Assembly: GCA_017461345.1 (NCBI GenBank)
Contig: JAFTYP010000011.1
Coordinates: forward strand, 1-64,000
DNA: 64,000 nucleotides
From: Bacteroidaceae bacterium
Lineage (GTDB): Bacteria > Bacteroidota > Bacteroidia > Bacteroidales > Bacteroidaceae
Reading direction: 5' to 3'
Positions 34,320 through 43,256 of the stretch are shown piece after piece. Each line of letters opens with the position of its first letter. Within the stretch, counting starts at the first letter, position 1. A program made the translations under genes and the position numbers. The notes below the pieces were generated by a model that was given only the letters and a program-made list of their open reading frames with translations, was not told where the DNA came from and did not search any database.

Positions 34320-35246
34320 ATGCGAACTTACTGGAACACTTTGAATGGTATGCGTACCATTGAAGAATGGCAGCCCGGCTGCTGGGTGCAGGTGACCTGC
34401 CCCACCGAGGAAGACAAGAATTATCTGGAGTCAACACTCCACATTCCCGATTACTACATCAGCGATATTGCCGATACCGACGAACGTGCCCGCTACGACA
34501 TCGACGACGGATGGGTGCTCATCATCTTGCGTATCCCCTACGTCAAAGAGACAAAAAGCCGCACGCCCTACACCACCATCCCGCTCGGTATCATCATGAA
34601 AGGCGACGTCCTCATTACGGTCTGCAACTTCGAGACAGACATGATGAACGACTTCGTCTCCTATCAGCAGAAGCGCGGCCTGGGATTCGTCGATTCCGTC
34701 GACATGATATTCCGCCTCTTCCTCTGCTGCGCCGTCTGGTACCTGAAGCGGCTCAAGCAAATCAGCGTGCGCATAGACAAGGCAAAACAGAGCCTCGACC
34801 ACAAAATCAGCAACACAGACCTCATTGCACTCAGCCGCCTGCAGGACAGCCTCACATACTTCGTCACCTCCATCCGAGGCAACGAAAACCTGCTCTCCAA
34901 ACTGAAATTCAAACTCCCCATCGACGAACTGGACGCCGACATGATAGAAGACGTAGGCATCGAAATGAGTCAGGCACGCGAAACCACAAACATCTACGCC
35001 AACATCCTCGACTCAACGATGGACACCTATGCCAATCTCATCAACAACAACATGAACTCCGTCATGAAGATGCTCACCAGCATCAACATCATACTCATGT
35101 TCCCCACGCTCATAGCCAGCCTCTTCGGCATGAACCTCGTCAACGGCATGGAAACCGCAAAGTGGGGCTTCCCCCTCGCCCTCGTGCTTTCCGTAGGCGT
35201 AACCCTCTCCTTCCTGCTGTATTTCAAGCGCAAAACATGGATTTAA
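34320..35246 (+). CDS. corA: CorA-family magnesium/cobalt transporter
   Basis: The 308-aa protein has the CorA layout: a large N-terminal cytoplasmic domain with long helices (residues about 130-240) and two C-terminal membrane segments, with the pore signature FGMN (LFGMNLVNGM, near 270) at the end of the first. The tail is short and basic (YFKRKTWI). The ATG at 34320 (MRTYWNTLNG) is preceded by GAGGAGG, one of the few Shine-Dalgarno-like motifs here; an upstream in-frame ATG at 34248 would add an untypical extension in the structured leader. Confidence 0.92.
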   Translation: MRTYWNTLNGMRTIEEWQPGCWVQVTCPTEEDKNYLESTLHIPDYYISDIADTDERARYDIDDGWVLIILRIPYVKETKSRTPYTTIPLGIIMKGDVLITVCNFETDMMNDFVSYQQKRGLGFVDSVDMIFRLFLCCAVWYLKRLKQISVRIDKAKQSLDHKISNTDLIALSRLQDSLTYFVTSIRGNENLLSKLKFKLPIDELDADMIEDVGIEMSQARETTNIYANILDSTMDTYANLINNNMNSVMKMLTSINIILMFPTLIASLFGMNLVNGMETAKWGFPLALVLSVGVTLSFLLYFKRKTWI

Positions 35247-35267
35247 CATGATATAAGCAGAAAAAAG

Positions 35268-35298
35268 AAGCCCTTTCCTTGCAGGTTAGGGCTTTTTT
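35268..35298 (+). terminator. Terminator after corA
   Basis: AAGCCCTTTCC pairs imperfectly with GGTTAGGGCTT around TTGCA, followed by TTTTTTA. Confidence 0.8.
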
Positions 35299-35345
35299 AC
35301 TTTACTTTGTACCCACTTTATTGTTATAATTAAACATAAGCAACG

Positions 35346-37223
35346 ATGGACTCTTTAGAGACTAATGAAACCACTGCCCTCGGGCAGTCTCCAGAGATGG
35401 CTGCAGAGCAAACGGTTGAGTTTGCAGCCGAAGAACCCCAAGTGGAAACAACCGCAACAAGCGAAGAGGCAGCACCCGAAGCCGAAGCCGAACAAGGAAT
35501 CATGCAACAAACCTTCCGCACAAAGGAAGAAGTCGTAGCCCGCGTTCAGGAAATAGCACAAAGCCAAGAACCCGGCGACAAGACAGAACTCAACCTCCTC
35601 AAACAACTGTTCTACAAATTCCACAACGCCGAAGTGCAAGAAGCCTTCAACGCCTTCGTCGAAGCAGGCGGAGAAGCAGACAAGTTCACACCGCAAATCG
35701 ACGCAGCCGAACCCCTCTTCCGCGAAGCCATGCAGATCATACGCCAGCGCCGCGCCGCCCTGCAGGAAGCACAAGAACAGCAGAAGCAGGCAAACCTCAA
35801 ACGCAAACTCGAAATACTCGAACGCATACAACAACTCACATCCACACCCGAAGAAGCCAACAAGAACTTCGACGAATTCAAAGCCCTACAGGCAGAGTGG
35901 AAAGAAATAAAAACCGTTCCCGCCGAACGCGCCACCGAACTCTGGAAAAACTACCAACTCTATGTAGAACAATTCTACGACGTGCTCAAACTCGGCCACG
36001 AATTGCGCGACTACGACTTCAAGAAAAACCTCGAAGTCAAAACACGCCTCGTCCAGCAAGCCGAAGCACTCGCCGAGAACCCCGACGTCCTGCAAGCCTT
36101 CAACCAACTGCAAACACTCCACCAGGAATGGAAAGAAACAGGACCCGTAGCCAAGGAAATACGCGAACAAATATGGGCCGCATTCAAAGAAGCCACAACC
36201 ACCATCAATAAAAAACACCAGGCCTACTTCGAAGCCATCAAAGCCCGCGAAGAAGAAAACCTCGCAAAGAAAACCGCCCTCTGCGAACAACTCGAAGCCT
36301 TCGAAACAGAAGAACTCAAGACATTCGCCGATTGGGACAGCATCACACAGAAGATAAAAGAACTCCAGGCAGAGTGGAAAACCATCGGCTTCGCTCCCCA
36401 GAAGATGAACACAGCCATCTTCGAACGCTTCCGCAAAGGTTGCGACACCTTCTTCGAAAAGAAGACAGCCTTCTTCAGCAACCTCAAAGACGAACTCAAC
36501 GCCAACCTCGCCAAGAAAAAAGAACTGGTGGAAAAGGCAGAAGCCCTCATGGACAGCACAGAATGGCGCTCCACAGGCGACATCCTCATCAACCTCCAGA
36601 AACAATGGAAAGAAATAGGAACCGTCCCCCGCAAGTATAGCGAAGCCCTCTGGAAACGCTTCACCGCAGCATGCGACCACTTCTTCGAAGCCCGTCAGGC
36701 TGCCACAGCCGACACACGCAACGAAGAGAATGCCAACAAAGAACAGAAACTCGGCATCATCGCCCAACTCAAAGAACTGGCAGAAAGCGAGGCAGAAAAC
36801 ATCATAGCACAAGTCAAGGAACTCCAACAGAAGTGGAACGAAGTAGGACACGTACCTTTCCGCGACAAGGAAACACTCTACAAAGAGTATCGTGCCGTAT
36901 GCGACAAGATATACGATGCCTACGGAGCCAGCCAGGCAAAGCGCCGTCTCAATAACTTCCGGCAGAACTTGCAGCAAAGAGTGGAGAACGCAGGCAGTTC
37001 GCTCGAAAACGAACGCCAGAAGATGCAACGTGCCTACGAACGTATGCTCGCCGAAATCAAGACCTACGAAAACAACATCGGCTTCCTCACTTCCAGCAGT
37101 AAGAAAGGAAACACACTCGTTGACGCCATGAACAAGAAAGTCGAAAAACTCCGCGAAGAACTCAACCTCCTCGTTCAGAAGATAAAGGCTGTCGACGAAC
37201 AGATAAGAAGCGAAAAGAACTAA
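35346..37223 (+). CDS. DUF349 repeat coiled-coil protein
   Basis: The 625-aa protein has an acidic, Ala/Glu/Thr-rich N-terminus (1-55) and then a long, highly helical body. DUF349 units recur: ALQAEWKEIKTVPAE with ELWKNYQLYVEQFYD near 180-215, LHQEWKETGPVAKE with IWAAFKEATTTIN near 255-285, ELQAEWKTIGFAPQ with FERFRKGCDTFFE, NLQKQWKEIGTVPRK with LWKRFTAACDHFFE, and ELQQKWNEVGHVPFRD. The C-terminus is a coiled coil. Function is unknown; the family is widespread in Bacteroidetes. It has its own terminator and is separated from corA by one. A good -7 box is not visible (TTACTTTG at 35302 is one base off). Confidence 0.9.
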   Translation: MDSLETNETTALGQSPEMAAEQTVEFAAEEPQVETTATSEEAAPEAEAEQGIMQQTFRTKEEVVARVQEIAQSQEPGDKTELNLLKQLFYKFHNAEVQEAFNAFVEAGGEADKFTPQIDAAEPLFREAMQIIRQRRAALQEAQEQQKQANLKRKLEILERIQQLTSTPEEANKNFDEFKALQAEWKEIKTVPAERATELWKNYQLYVEQFYDVLKLGHELRDYDFKKNLEVKTRLVQQAEALAENPDVLQAFNQLQTLHQEWKETGPVAKEIREQIWAAFKEATTTINKKHQAYFEAIKAREEENLAKKTALCEQLEAFETEELKTFADWDSITQKIKELQAEWKTIGFAPQKMNTAIFERFRKGCDTFFEKKTAFFSNLKDELNANLAKKKELVEKAEALMDSTEWRSTGDILINLQKQWKEIGTVPRKYSEALWKRFTAACDHFFEARQAATADTRNEENANKEQKLGIIAQLKELAESEAENIIAQVKELQQKWNEVGHVPFRDKETLYKEYRAVCDKIYDAYGASQAKRRLNNFRQNLQQRVENAGSSLENERQKMQRAYERMLAEIKTYENNIGFLTSSSKKGNTLVDAMNKKVEKLREELNLLVQKIKAVDEQIRSEKN

Positions 37224-37249
37224 ATCTTCCCCTGGAGAACATAACAACC

Positions 37250-37298
37250 GAAGACCTCGCAAGCACGAAAAAGCATGGCTTGCGAGGTCTTCTTCTGT
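37250..37298 (+). terminator. Terminator after the DUF349 gene
   Basis: GAAGACCTCGCAAGC and GCTTGCGAGGTCTTC form a perfect 15-bp stem with a 13-nt loop, followed by TTCTGTTT. Confidence 0.9.
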
Positions 37299-37426
37299 TT
37301 CAGACAGATACCATTTTGTCAATTCCGCAAATATCAAATTGTGCAAAAACACATATTCTTTTATGAAAAAAGGAGCATTAGCAAAATAACTCTGGCAAAA
37401 ATAATGACAGATTGGTTAAATAATTG

Positions 37427-37434
37427 TATCTTTG
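37427..37434 (+). promoter_or_regulatory. -7 element for the acyltransferase-like gene
   Basis: TATCTTTG lies 48 bp before the ATG. No TTTG at the correct -33 distance. The rest of 37299-37482 shows nothing. Confidence 0.55.
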
Positions 37435-37482
37435 CGGGCGATAAGTGCATACTATGCGCGTACGTAAACAAACCATGCCGGC

Positions 37483-38616
37483 ATGAAGTGCTACGTTAGA
37501 CCTGTCCAAAGCAAGCGCCAGATGAATGATTTTCTGGCACTGCCCCAAAAGATATACAAAGGTAATACATGTTATGTCCCAGACCTGGATATGGATGTGC
37601 GTAGGTGGTTTGACCCCAAACACAATTCTGGTCTTCAGCATGCCGATGTGATGGCCTTCGTTGCGTACAGCGAAGCGGAGGAGCCGGTGGGGCGTATTGT
37701 GGGAATTGTCAATCATAAGGCAAACCAGACGTGGAGCAATAAGTGTGTACGTTTTGGCTGGATAGAATTCATCGACGATGTCGAGGTGTCCGAAGCATTG
37801 CTCAATGCTGTCGAACAATGGGGACAAAGCAAGGGAATGGATACAATTCAAGGTCCGTTAGGCATCTCCGATTTCGACAAGGAAGGCATGCTTGTTGAGG
37901 ATTTCGATATAATGGGTTCGTCTGTTACCATCTACAATCCGCCTTATTATCCCGAGCACATGGAAAAACATGGCTATGGCAAGGAGGTTGACTGGGTGCA
38001 GGTGAAAGTCGAAGTCCCCCACGAAGTGCCTGAACGATTTTCCCGAGTAACGGAACTGGTTAACAAGAAGTATGGCCTGAAGGTAAGGAAACTTACCAAG
38101 CGCGACATCTTCAAGGATGGTTACGGACGCAAGATTTTCCATTTGCTGAACGATGCCTACAGCCATCTTTTTGGCTACAGCCGTCATACCGACGAGGAGG
38201 CAGATGCTTTTGTTGCTCAATATATCGGAATGCTCGACTTGCGCATGTTGCCAATGGTTGAGGACGAGAATGGCAACCTTATTGCCTGCTGTATCACGAT
38301 GCCCAGTCTTGCAAGAGCGTTGCAGAAGTCGAAGGGTAAGATGTTCCCTTTGGGCTGGTATCATTTGTTGCGTTCCTTGAAGTGGAAACACGAGGAAGAG
38401 GCAGAACTGCTGCTTATCGCCGTTCATCCCGATTGGCAGGCACATGGCATCAATGCTCTGCTCTTTGAAGATTTGATACCTCTTTTTAACAAGATGGGAT
38501 TCCGCAGTGCAGAGACAGGACCGATGCTTGAAAGTAATCTGAAGGTTCTTACGCAGTGGCGAACACTCAACCCTACAGTCTATAAGCGTCGCCGTTGCTT
38601 CAGTAAGGGAATTTGA
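37483..38616 (+). CDS. GNAT-like acyltransferase family protein
   Basis: The 377-aa protein begins MKCYVRPVQSKRQMNDFLALPQKIYKGNTCYVP and has a C-terminal half with GNAT-like features (AELLLIAVHPDWQAHGINALLFEDLIPLFNKMGFRSAETGPMLESN), in which VHPDWQAHGI stands where the acyl-CoA phosphate loop is expected. Similar proteins are common in Bacteroidetes and are usually annotated only as N-acetyltransferase-like. The substrate is unknown. The downstream outer-membrane protein gene follows after 37 bp, possibly in the same transcript. Confidence 0.65.
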   Translation: MKCYVRPVQSKRQMNDFLALPQKIYKGNTCYVPDLDMDVRRWFDPKHNSGLQHADVMAFVAYSEAEEPVGRIVGIVNHKANQTWSNKCVRFGWIEFIDDVEVSEALLNAVEQWGQSKGMDTIQGPLGISDFDKEGMLVEDFDIMGSSVTIYNPPYYPEHMEKHGYGKEVDWVQVKVEVPHEVPERFSRVTELVNKKYGLKVRKLTKRDIFKDGYGRKIFHLLNDAYSHLFGYSRHTDEEADAFVAQYIGMLDLRMLPMVEDENGNLIACCITMPSLARALQKSKGKMFPLGWYHLLRSLKWKHEEEAELLLIAVHPDWQAHGINALLFEDLIPLFNKMGFRSAETGPMLESNLKVLTQWRTLNPTVYKRRRCFSKGI

Positions 38617-38653
38617 TAAAGTTAAATAGCGAGATAACAGACGAAACATACGT

Positions 38654-41188
38654 ATGAGAAGAAAACTCTTTGCAACTCTTGCCCTGCTTTTGATGTTTGC
38701 AATGAACGTCATGGGACAGAAGATAACAGGTGTCATCATCGACTCTTCCACCGGTGACAGCCTATCTCTTGCAGGTGTGACTTACAAAGATCGCAAGGTG
38801 TCTGCGATAGCCGACCTTGATGGTGTTTTTTCCATTGCGCGTATCAATGGCGCAACACTTACTTTCTCCTGCATGGGCTTTAAGGAGGAGACTGTGAATA
38901 TAACGAAAGCGACTCCCAGCCGTCTTACCATTAAACTCAAACCCGACACGAAGAATCTTCAGGAGGTGGTTGTCAAGGCCGAGAAAAGACGCTATGTGCG
39001 TAAGGGTAATCCTGCTGTGGAACTCATGAAGCGTGTCATTGAGGCAAAGAAGGACACGAAACTCGAAAACCACGACTTCTATACTTACAACAAATATCAA
39101 AAACTTTCAATGGCCTTGAACGACTTCAAGGTCAAGGAACAGGACAGTACAGATCTCGGCAAGGTGAAGTTCTCGCAACAGGCGGAACTTAGTCCGTACA
39201 CCGGCAAGATGGTGGTTCCCATTAGTCTTGATGAAACCGTAACACAACACATTTATCGTAAGGACCCGCAGTCGGAGAAGGACATCATTAAGGGTGAGCA
39301 GAGTTCTGGTTTGAACCAGCTTTTTGCAACGGGCGACATGTTGAATACAACGCTCAAAGAGGTCTTTCAGGATGTCGACATATACGACAACTATGTCAAG
39401 CTGCTAAAGTTTCCGTTCTTGAGTCCTATTGGTGCCGGTGCAACAGCGTTTTACCGTTATTATATTGTCGACACGGTTCTTGTGGAGCGCGACTCATGTT
39501 ATCATCTGCAGTTTACGCCGAACAATCCACAAGACATTGGTTTCAATGGTGATATTTATATTCTGAAGGATTCAACACTTCACGTAAAGAAGTGTCATTT
39601 GTCCATCCCTCCAAAGAGCGATGTGAACTTTGTCAGCACGTTGCACATCGACCAAATCTACAGTCAGTTGCCTAATGGTGAATGGGCTTTGAGCACTGAC
39701 GATATGTGGGCGGAAATGACGTTGCTTGGCAAGAGTCTTCTTGTTGTCCGCAACACGCGTATTTCCGATTATAGTTTCGACCCGTTGCACAAGAATTTGT
39801 TCAAGGGTCAGGCCAAGGTGAAGCGCATGGCAGACTCACGCAGCCAGGACGATGAGTTCTGGGATCAGTATCGTGCAGTGGAGTTGACGAAGAAGGAGGA
39901 TGGACTGGGTGACTTTATGACTGCCATGTCCAAGTCGAAGAACATGCGCATTCCGCTGCTTGTATTCAAGACGCTTTTCGAGAATTTCATCGAAACTTCC
40001 AGGGCGGGCAAACCTAGCAAGTTTGATATCGGTCCGGTTATCAGTACGTTCTCTACCAACTTCTACGACGGCTTCCGTTTGCGTGCTGGAGGTAAGACAA
40101 CGGCTGCTTTCAATAAGCATTTCTTCCTCGAAGGTAATTATACGCATGGCTTTAAGTCGGGTGGCAATTACTATGGCATTACGGCGCAGTATTGTTTCAA
40201 CAAGAAGAAACATTCGTCGTTTGAGTTCCCGCAACGAATGATTGTGTTCGAGAGCAGTCTTGATGTTACGTCTGTTTCCGATAAGTTCTTGAAGAACAGC
40301 AAGGATAACCTTTTCGTCAACTTCAGAACAGAGACGGTCAATATGCTTTACAAGAATAACAAGCAGCGACTGGGCTTTATCTGGGAGACGGATTATGGCA
40401 TGAATTTCAGTACGAACATTATTGCTGAGAGCAACAGGCCTGTTGGCGATTTGCGTTTCATTCATGTCAACGATGGCAGAGAGGATTTCAGGATGCGTAC
40501 TACGGAACTGAATGCCACGGTGCAGTTCTGCCCCGGGCAGACGTACATCAATACAAAGCAGGACCGTTGGCCCGTGGACAAGGACCGTCCGGAGTTTACT
40601 GTTCGTCATGCAACTTGCTTCGAAGGAGTCTTGGGTGGTCAGTATTCTTCCAATCAGACGGAACTTGCAATGTTCAAGCGTCAGTGGTTGGGCACATGGG
40701 GCCGTCTGGACTTGTATGCTTCCGGTTCAATCCAGTGGAACAAGGTGCCGTTCCCGTTGCTCATTACTCCCCCGACGTGTATTTCTTATGTAGAGCAGGA
40801 GGGAACCCTCAACATGCTTCACAACATGGAGTTCTTCATGGACCGTCGTGTCTTCTGGTCTGTGGCGTGGAACATGAACGGCAAGATTTTCAACCGTATT
40901 CCTTTGCTCAAGAAGTTGAAGTTGCGCGAGTATGTTGCTTTCCGAGGCGTATGGGGTACGCTGACCGACAAGAACAATCCCTGGAAGAACAGCGGTGATG
41001 CCATGCTTTACGAGTTCCCAGAAGGCTCATATCCCATCAGCCCCAGCAAGCCTTACATGGAGGTGGCGGTTGGTGTGCGCAACATCTTCAAGATCTTCGG
41101 TGTGGACTATGTGCGCCGCATCAACTATCACGAACATCCCGGAACCAAGAAGAACGGTGTACGTGTCAACCTGACATTCTCCTTCTAA
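38654..41188 (+). CDS. Outer-membrane DUF5686 protein with carboxypeptidase-like regulatory domain
   Basis: The 844-aa protein has a signal peptide (ending VMGQ), then a CarboxypepD_reg-like domain (residues about 24-100: ITGVIIDSSTGDSLSLAGVTYKDR). The DUF5686 body follows, with LMKRVIEAKKDTK near 125 and a C-terminal half of alternating amphipathic beta strands ending in aromatic NLTFSF, as in outer-membrane beta-barrels. The architecture matches a large Bacteroidetes family of unknown function. It is followed after 17 bp by a small secreted protein gene. Confidence 0.88.
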   Translation: MRRKLFATLALLLMFAMNVMGQKITGVIIDSSTGDSLSLAGVTYKDRKVSAIADLDGVFSIARINGATLTFSCMGFKEETVNITKATPSRLTIKLKPDTKNLQEVVVKAEKRRYVRKGNPAVELMKRVIEAKKDTKLENHDFYTYNKYQKLSMALNDFKVKEQDSTDLGKVKFSQQAELSPYTGKMVVPISLDETVTQHIYRKDPQSEKDIIKGEQSSGLNQLFATGDMLNTTLKEVFQDVDIYDNYVKLLKFPFLSPIGAGATAFYRYYIVDTVLVERDSCYHLQFTPNNPQDIGFNGDIYILKDSTLHVKKCHLSIPPKSDVNFVSTLHIDQIYSQLPNGEWALSTDDMWAEMTLLGKSLLVVRNTRISDYSFDPLHKNLFKGQAKVKRMADSRSQDDEFWDQYRAVELTKKEDGLGDFMTAMSKSKNMRIPLLVFKTLFENFIETSRAGKPSKFDIGPVISTFSTNFYDGFRLRAGGKTTAAFNKHFFLEGNYTHGFKSGGNYYGITAQYCFNKKKHSSFEFPQRMIVFESSLDVTSVSDKFLKNSKDNLFVNFRTETVNMLYKNNKQRLGFIWETDYGMNFSTNIIAESNRPVGDLRFIHVNDGREDFRMRTTELNATVQFCPGQTYINTKQDRWPVDKDRPEFTVRHATCFEGVLGGQYSSNQTELAMFKRQWLGTWGRLDLYASGSIQWNKVPFPLLITPPTCISYVEQEGTLNMLHNMEFFMDRRVFWSVAWNMNGKIFNRIPLLKKLKLREYVAFRGVWGTLTDKNNPWKNSGDAMLYEFPEGSYPISPSKPYMEVAVGVRNIFKIFGVDYVRRINYHEHPGTKKNGVRVNLTFSF

Positions 41189-41205
41189 TCGCATAAATTC
41201 GCCTC

Positions 41206-41703
41206 ATGAAGCATTTTATACTCAGCGTGTTGTTGTGCTCTTTGTGTTGCCTTACGGCAGGAGCCATTACGATACCCAGGGAGCATATCTTTGTGTTCGA
41301 GCGTAATACGAACACAAACTATGTGTGCTACGACATCAATCTGCAGGACGGCAAACTCAACCAGAAGGAACCGCTCAAGGCATACTGGGTGTTGGGCGGA
41401 GAAACAAGAATCGAGGACTTGACATTCCTGGACCGTAAGATGGCGTTCGGAGTCAAGGTGATCAGTGCCGGCAAAGACGAGGCGACGGTCTGCATGGCTG
41501 TTTACAACAAGGTTCACATCCGCATTTGTAAGCGCAATGGAAAGTGGGTGGGCATTGTCAAGATGAATGGCCACGAGATTGTTCTGCAGAAGATGTTTGC
41601 CCAGATGAAGCAGCCGATGAATGTCAGGTGCGAGTATGTAGATGTGTTTGGCTACGATGCCTCGACGGGCGAGAAACGTCGCGAACGCATCACGCCGGAA
41701 TGA
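41206..41703 (+). CDS. Secreted DUF4833 family protein
   Basis: The 165-aa protein has a signal peptide (ending TAGA) and the DUF4833 pattern: IFVFERNTNTNYVCYDINL, LKAYWVLGGETRIEDLT, then CKRNGKWVGIVKMNGHEIVLQKMF and CEYVDVFGYDA. Function is unknown. Its position 17 bp after the DUF5686 gene suggests a joint envelope role. Confidence 0.82.
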   Translation: MKHFILSVLLCSLCCLTAGAITIPREHIFVFERNTNTNYVCYDINLQDGKLNQKEPLKAYWVLGGETRIEDLTFLDRKMAFGVKVISAGKDEATVCMAVYNKVHIRICKRNGKWVGIVKMNGHEIVLQKMFAQMKQPMNVRCEYVDVFGYDASTGEKRRERITPE

Positions 41704-41844
41704 CGGTTGCTTTTTTTAGTCGTTTTTAACCGATGAAATGGGAGATTTCTGCCGATTTGGAAGTTGTGCAGGCAGATGGTTTCAGAAGTCGGGTAATGCC
41801 TTTTTCCGAGAGTTTTGCAAATCGCTGCAACATGACGTGCGAAT

Positions 41845-41954
41845 AGTCCTACAGTCCACTTGGGCAATTACACGTGTGAACTTTGCCGACTTCTCTGCAG
41901 TAAATGGCAAAGTTCTCTGCAGTAAATGGCCGACTTCTCTGCAGAAGTTTTCAG
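41845..41954. repeat. Ordered 22-bp array, family B, locus 3
   Basis: Five 22-bp units: 41845 (CAGTCCACTTG), 41867 (ACACGTGT), 41889 and 41911 (CTCTGCAG), 41933 (CTGCAGAAGTTTT). The final unit runs into the stop codon of the convergent lipoprotein gene (41951-41953). The ACGCGT unit of the other arrays is absent. Confidence 0.9.
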
Positions 41955-43096
41955 AGCAGTGCTTCGATGGCCTTTTCCAGGTCTGTGATGTCTTCCTGTC
42001 TTGCTTGCAGGTCGCAGTTGCGGTCTATGAGGAAAAGGCACGGCAGGTGGCCGATGTTGTAGAGTTGCAACATGTCGCTTTCCACACCTTCTTCGCAGAA
42101 CACGCTGATCCAGGGCAGTGCTTCGCACCGCTGCTTCCACAGATGTTGGTTGGGGTCAAAACTTACCTGGTAGATTTCCAGCCCTCGGTCGTGATACTTG
42201 TCGTAGAGTTCCCTCATGTGCAACAGCCTTTCGGTGCTTCCGTTCATGGAAAAAGCCATGAAATCGAGCAGCACCACCTGTCCGCGCAGGTCGCTGAGTT
42301 TCCTTTCGCTGCCGTTGATGTCGGGGAAAGTCATGTCGATGATGCCCAGTTCGCGCACCTTGTCGCCGTCTATGTTCAGCACAATCTCTCGTGGCTTTGC
42401 CTGGTTGCGACGACATTCTTGCACGATGGCGCAGAGGTTTTCCGTGCGTGGGCAGCCGGGATACTTCTCGTTCCAGGCGTTGGCAACAGCACGCATCCAG
42501 ATGAGGTCGCTCTTGTCCTGATAGGGATTGAAGATGAATGCGCCGCCGAATGTCTGGAAGCAGGCATAATAACTGTATGTGGCATCGTAGTGATTCAAGA
42601 TGAAATCCTGCTTGACTTCCGATTTGTATTGCCCCAAGAGGCTGCCTATCATCGAGTCCCTCTCCTGGAGAGTGTAGTTGCGGTCTGTGGAGATGCGTCG
42701 TGCCTTGCGCTCCGTGTCGGCAAGTTTAATGCAGAGCAGACGAATGCTGTCGCAGGAGTTGCTGCCTTCCACACTGTAGCCGAACGACAGACTGTCCAGG
42801 CTTGCCTCTACGCGCAACGTTTCGGTGCTGTCGATGACAAGATTGATGCCTTGCCCACCGATGCGGAGACGGTAGAACTCTGGACTGCCGGGGGCTTCTT
42901 CCCTGAAACAGAACACACCGTCCGCTCCCAGCCGGACACTGTCGATGGCAACCGTACCCTCGCCCAAAGACAAGTGTTCCAGGTAGAGAACGCACGAGTC
43001 GGCGTCGGTGACACAACCTTCAATGCAAAACGTTTTTTCCTGCTTGCATTGGCACAGCAAAACAAGAGAGAAAAGTAATATAAGCGTCTTTTTCAT
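41951..43096 (-). CDS. Thioredoxin-fold lipoprotein lacking the redox CxxC
   Basis: The 381-aa protein starts MKKTLILLFSLVLLCQCKQE, a lipoprotein-type signal with Cys 17. Residues about 20-110 look like the DUF4369 beta domain and the C-terminal 150 residues like a TlpA/ResA thioredoxin fold (TFPDINGSERKLSDLRGQVVLLDFMAF, then GLEIYQVSFDP and LPCLFLIDRN). Where active members have W-C-x-x-C, this one reads FSMNGST, so disulfide chemistry is unlikely. It may bind a partner or peptide. It stands alone between two promoters and array B3. Confidence 0.8.
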   Translation of the reverse strand: MKKTLILLFSLVLLCQCKQEKTFCIEGCVTDADSCVLYLEHLSLGEGTVAIDSVRLGADGVFCFREEAPGSPEFYRLRIGGQGINLVIDSTETLRVEASLDSLSFGYSVEGSNSCDSIRLLCIKLADTERKARRISTDRNYTLQERDSMIGSLLGQYKSEVKQDFILNHYDATYSYYACFQTFGGAFIFNPYQDKSDLIWMRAVANAWNEKYPGCPRTENLCAIVQECRRNQAKPREIVLNIDGDKVRELGIIDMTFPDINGSERKLSDLRGQVVLLDFMAFSMNGSTERLLHMRELYDKYHDRGLEIYQVSFDPNQHLWKQRCEALPWISVFCEEGVESDMLQLYNIGHLPCLFLIDRNCDLQARQEDITDLEKAIEALL

Positions 43097-43120
43097 TGTC
43101 TTTTAACACTAAACGATGTG

Positions 43121-43128
43121 CAAAGATA
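43121..43128 (-). promoter_or_regulatory. -7 element for the thioredoxin-fold lipoprotein
   Basis: TATCTTTG on the minus strand, 24 bp before the ATG. Confidence 0.6.
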
Positions 43129-43191
43129 CGAAAATTTACTCAAAAACTGATAAATCTTTCCTCTTCTCCTCTTGCTCTTCACTTTTTTTCG

Positions 43192-43199
43192 TATCTTTG
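43192..43199 (+). promoter_or_regulatory. -7 element for pnp
   Basis: TATCTTTG with TTG at 43172-43174 (17-bp spacer), giving a leader of about 50 nt. Confidence 0.6.
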
Positions 43200-43256
43200 C
43201 ACGATTTTATATCACATATTTGACGTAAAGAAAAACAATAAGTTAACAAAAACAAG

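Noticed and set aside
35886..37352. 488-aa minus-strand ORF opposite the DUF349 gene
   Set aside because: Cys/Phe/Leu-rich antisense of Glu/Lys-rich coiled-coil codons; no independent signals.
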